This document shows positions 19,467 through 21,417 of a stretch of DNA of 21,417 nt, one piece after another (position 1 is the first letter of the stretch; every line of letters begins with the position of its first letter). Position numbers and translations under genes: made by a program. The notes beneath the pieces are model-generated. The model did no database searches. It had not been told where the DNA came from and worked only from the letters and a program-made list of their open reading frames with translations. This stretch comes from a virus, in IMG/VR virus record IMGVR_UViG_3300044825_000094, positions 1-21,417 of that record; one strand, written 5' to 3'.

Positions 19467-20884
19467 TAGTAGATTTTGCTCCTTACGACCGGCTTTTCTT
19501 CCGGTTCATTGACTACGCCATAGCGCGCCAGCGTCACGGCCACGAGTGGCGTGATATTGGTCGTGCTTTGACGATTCCACGCCCAAGCATCTCCTAAGCG
19601 TCTTTTGCTTGATCCTAAAATCGCATCGCGAAGATTAGGGTCATCAAGATGGCAGATTGTCCGATTCTGCACTCCGTCAAAGAAGCTGCCGCACGCACGG
19701 GCATAATCGCGAAGTCCGACTGCAATAACTTTAATGCCAGAGTTTTCCAGTTCGCCGATGATTGACCCGGCTGGCGATCCACTATCGATGACCACCGGCG
19801 CATTCCACTTCTTCGCAATCTCGACAAGTCTAGGCACGAGCCAGCCCACGCCATCCCGAGCTTCGACGACTTCAAGAGGCGTGATGCCGCCTTGAATCGA
19901 ACACGCGCCAATCGATGCCTTGTCGCGCTCGCGTGAGATATCAACGCCTAAGACCATCCGATTGCCTACGATGATGTCAGTTCGAGCAAGCGAGTCCCAG
20001 AGGTCAGTCGGAATGACTTGCGCAGCTTCTTGCGATGGCCAGACATTGAGCCATTCCTTCATAAATATCTCTGGACTGTTTGTCAGCGCAGCTTCTCGAA
20101 CCGCTTCAACGATAACGCCATTCTTTTCGCTCAGCGATGGAATGGCCTGATACCAGACCGCTTCATCCATATAATCAAACTTATCCTCACTCGGCGCCCA
20201 TTCAAACCACGCCAAAGGATTATTTTTGTCTTGAAGGCCAGAATGACCAATATTGCGATAATGCTGCAAAAGCTCTGATTCGCCCGGAATGCCAGCATTC
20301 GAAAGAATCCAAAGTTGCCCGTTTCGGCGTGTTGCAAGCGTCGGTTGCAAAGCGGCAATCAAGGAAAGCGGATGAGTCAATGCCTCGTCAATGACCATCA
20401 AGTTCAAGCTCATTCCGCGAGCGCCTTTATCGTTAGGTGTGACGATGGTGTAAGTCGATCCGTTTTTCATATACAGGCGTTCGGAGCCATTCGTATTGCT
20501 AACCTTGCGAATGTATTTCGAGAGAGACGAGTTCTCAAAGTTATGAACATGCTCTTGCCATTTGAGTTTCGCCATATTTCGGTCTTGGGCTGTATAGGCG
20601 ACGGCTCTGTTGTTTTGCAAAAGTTCATACGCAATACGGGTCTCGATCAGTTTCGATTTGCCGGATTGACGACCTACGGCCGCGCAGACGGTTCGATAAC
20701 GATATCGGTCTCCGTCGCGTTCGAGCCCGACATCTGCGACCAATCTCTGCCATGCAAAGAGATCGAACCCCATAAGCCGGGCGACCTTTGCCAGCCTCTC
20801 GCCGTCAGTTTCATACGAATCGTCGCGACCGGTGGCCCATCTCGGAGGGCAGAGATGTTGTTGATTGGCTTCTAAGACTTCCAT
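19466..20884 (-). CDS. terL: Terminase large subunit
   Basis: This 472-residue packaging motor has an ATPase and a nuclease half. The ATPase half shows the divergent Walker A AVGRQSGKSKL (residues 69-79), Walker B LNLMVIDEAL (160-169, with E167 as the likely catalytic glutamate) and the coupling motif LSNAG (194-198). The nuclease half begins at MVLGVDISRERDKASIGACS (first metal acid, D315), has APVVIDSGSPAGSI (D367) and a later acid region 'RLGDAWAWNR'. It pumps DNA into the prohead and cuts it to unit length. The start has GGAG just upstream, and the gene overlaps the small terminase gene by 13 bp. Confidence 0.92.
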   Translation of the reverse strand: MEVLEANQQHLCPPRWATGRDDSYETDGERLAKVARLMGFDLFAWQRLVADVGLERDGDRYRYRTVCAAVGRQSGKSKLIETRIAYELLQNNRAVAYTAQDRNMAKLKWQEHVHNFENSSLSKYIRKVSNTNGSERLYMKNGSTYTIVTPNDKGARGMSLNLMVIDEALTHPLSLIAALQPTLATRRNGQLWILSNAGIPGESELLQHYRNIGHSGLQDKNNPLAWFEWAPSEDKFDYMDEAVWYQAIPSLSEKNGVIVEAVREAALTNSPEIFMKEWLNVWPSQEAAQVIPTDLWDSLARTDIIVGNRMVLGVDISRERDKASIGACSIQGGITPLEVVEARDGVGWLVPRLVEIAKKWNAPVVIDSGSPAGSIIGELENSGIKVIAVGLRDYARACGSFFDGVQNRTICHLDDPNLRDAILGSSKRRLGDAWAWNRQSTTNITPLVAVTLARYGVVNEPEEKPVVRSKIY

Positions 20885-21141
20885 AACTCCGCGATGTCAT
20901 CCGGAGGATTACCGACCGAATCCCATATCTCACGCATCTCTCGGCATATCGACGGAATGCTTGCAACATGCTGACCAGACTCTTCAATCAAGTCCCATGC
21001 ACGCGCTAGACCGCGAAGCATCTCGGCTTTGACTGGATCGATGTCACGCTTCTTGATTGAGCGCTTGACAATCTTCAAGTGCTTGCCGACTGGCTTCTTA
21101 CCATCTACGACTGTTTTTAGATCTTCGTCTTTCGTTGCCAT
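20872..21141 (-). CDS. Terminase small subunit-like protein
   Basis: This 89-residue protein is called from position and composition: it sits between an HNH gene and terL, is basic in its first half (KPVGKHLKIVKRSIKKRDIDPVKAEMLRGLARAWDLIEES) and helical after (SIPSICREMREIWDSV). In long-tailed phages of actinobacteria, short small-terminase proteins occupy this place and bind the packaging site. No helix-turn-helix motif can be proved by eye. The ATG has GAGG 3-4 nt upstream, and the gene overlaps the HNH gene by 44 bp. Confidence 0.6.
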   Translation of the reverse strand: MATKDEDLKTVVDGKKPVGKHLKIVKRSIKKRDIDPVKAEMLRGLARAWDLIEESGQHVASIPSICREMREIWDSVGNPPDDIAELWKS

Positions 21142-21352
21142 ACCTCGCCCCTCGTGAGTAGTTGCATTTCGAACATGCTGGCACTAGTGTCCCTCGCCAT
21201 AACTCCGGTGTCGGAAAGGATGCTAATGCTGGCTCGTGATCTAAAGTCGTCGCCGGAGCTAGTTTGCACCAATGGCATAGGGGGTTTTGCGCCAAAATCT
21301 TTTCTCTTAGTTTTCGGTACCTTCTTCCGTAACTTCTGTAGTTCTTGGACAT
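21098..21352 (-). CDS. HNH endonuclease at the packaging end
   Basis: This 84-residue protein has the small HNH layout: CHWC (C26, C29), then TTLDHEPAL with D38-H39 as the catalytic DH, and later PACSKCN with C60-x-x-C63 and N64, followed by SRGAR and a basic tail. The four cysteines form a zinc site and the D-H/N residues form the beta-beta-alpha-metal active site. HNH proteins encoded beside terminase genes are required for specific cutting at cohesive ends in several long-tailed phages. GGAAGG lies 11 nt before the ATG. It is the first gene in transcript order in this window. Confidence 0.88.
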   Translation of the reverse strand: MSKNYRSYGRRYRKLREKILAQNPLCHWCKLAPATTLDHEPALASFPTPELWRGTLVPACSKCNYSRGARYGNERRRSKNSRRW

Positions 21353-21417
21353 TTTTAGCCAAACCTTCCAATATCTTTTTTAATCAGTCCCTTCGGGGAG
21401 GGAGAAAAAACATGGGG
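21353..21417. other. Right edge, possible packaging-end region
   Basis: This 65-bp gene-free end carries a compact hairpin: TCCCT at 21388-21392 pairs with AGGGA at 21399-21403, and, alternatively, CCC-TTCG-GGG (21389-21398) forms a UUCG-type tetraloop. A GGGAGAAAAAAC stretch follows at 21400-21411. On the minus strand a nine-codon ORF (MFFLPPRRD) opens at 21413 and ends at 21384, with no visible ribosome site because the edge is reached. The location just ahead of the HNH gene makes a cos site possible, but nothing proves it. Confidence 0.35.

Noticed and set aside
20315-20875. 186-residue plus-strand open frame opposite terL
   Set aside because: It mirrors terL codons on the opposite strand and has no family pattern; terL is unambiguous by its motifs.
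1-21417. Search for tRNA genes, integrase, repressor or attachment sites
   Set aside because: No cloverleaf-like sequence, tyrosine or serine recombinase motif, or helix-turn-helix repressor was recognised, so none is reported; a temperate lifestyle is not supported by this window.

Overview
The window reads as most or all of a small tailed bacteriophage with siphovirus architecture. All 38 genes I can support lie on the minus strand, so the phage's gene order runs from the right edge (HNH endonuclease, terminase) to the left edge. Packing is very dense: seven junctions are TAATG stop/start overlaps and six are 4-bp ATGA/GTGA overlaps. I see no integrase, repressor, tRNA or CRISPR array. The host is inferred, not shown, to be an actinobacterium, possibly a freshwater one: the HNH-terS-terL-portal-protease-capsid order, the M15-type lysin with small holins, and the secreted transglycosylase-like protein with an aggregation-promoting-factor-like C-terminus all resemble actinobacterial phages. 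The 114-residue protein at 8412-8756 carries a module I associate with environmental (marine and freshwater) phages.

Reading in phage order: 21.4-15.4 kb is the packaging and head module (HNH endonuclease, small and large terminase, a 49-residue double-membrane-span protein squeezed between terL and portal, portal, S78-type prohead protease, a conserved two-part protein, HK97-fold capsid protein, head-tail connector). 14.8-8.4 kb is the tail module (tail terminator-like protein, major tail protein, tail assembly chaperone with a canonical -1 slippery heptamer, gp10-like protein, tape measure, tail-tip protein, a short fibre-like protein, a glycine-rich adhesin and an accessory tail protein). 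8.4-7.6 kb is lysis (M15 peptidase and two small membrane proteins).

7.6-4.9 kb holds two glycosyltransferases (one GT10 fucosyltransferase-like), a charged small protein and a calcineurin-like phosphoesterase. A 245-bp non-coding gap (4690-4934) with short phased repeats and terminator-like hairpins separates this from the early/replication-like cluster at 4.7-1.5 kb: a stand-alone prim-pol domain, a DUF6378-like protein, several zinc-knuckle mini-proteins, a putative annealing/ssDNA-binding protein, a PD-(D/E)XK nuclease and a Dam-type methyltransferase. The left end carries a secreted transglycosylase-like protein, a third glycosyltransferase and a beta-rich decoration-like protein.

The most notable items are: the -1 frameshift joining 13709-13966 to an overlapping frame that ends at 13548; two unlisted tiny genes (19317-19466 and 1931-2029); strong hairpins flanking the capsid gene; three sugar transferases in a ~21 kb genome; and a primase without a visible helicase or polymerase. 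Function calls rest on motif recognition by eye. No database search was possible.
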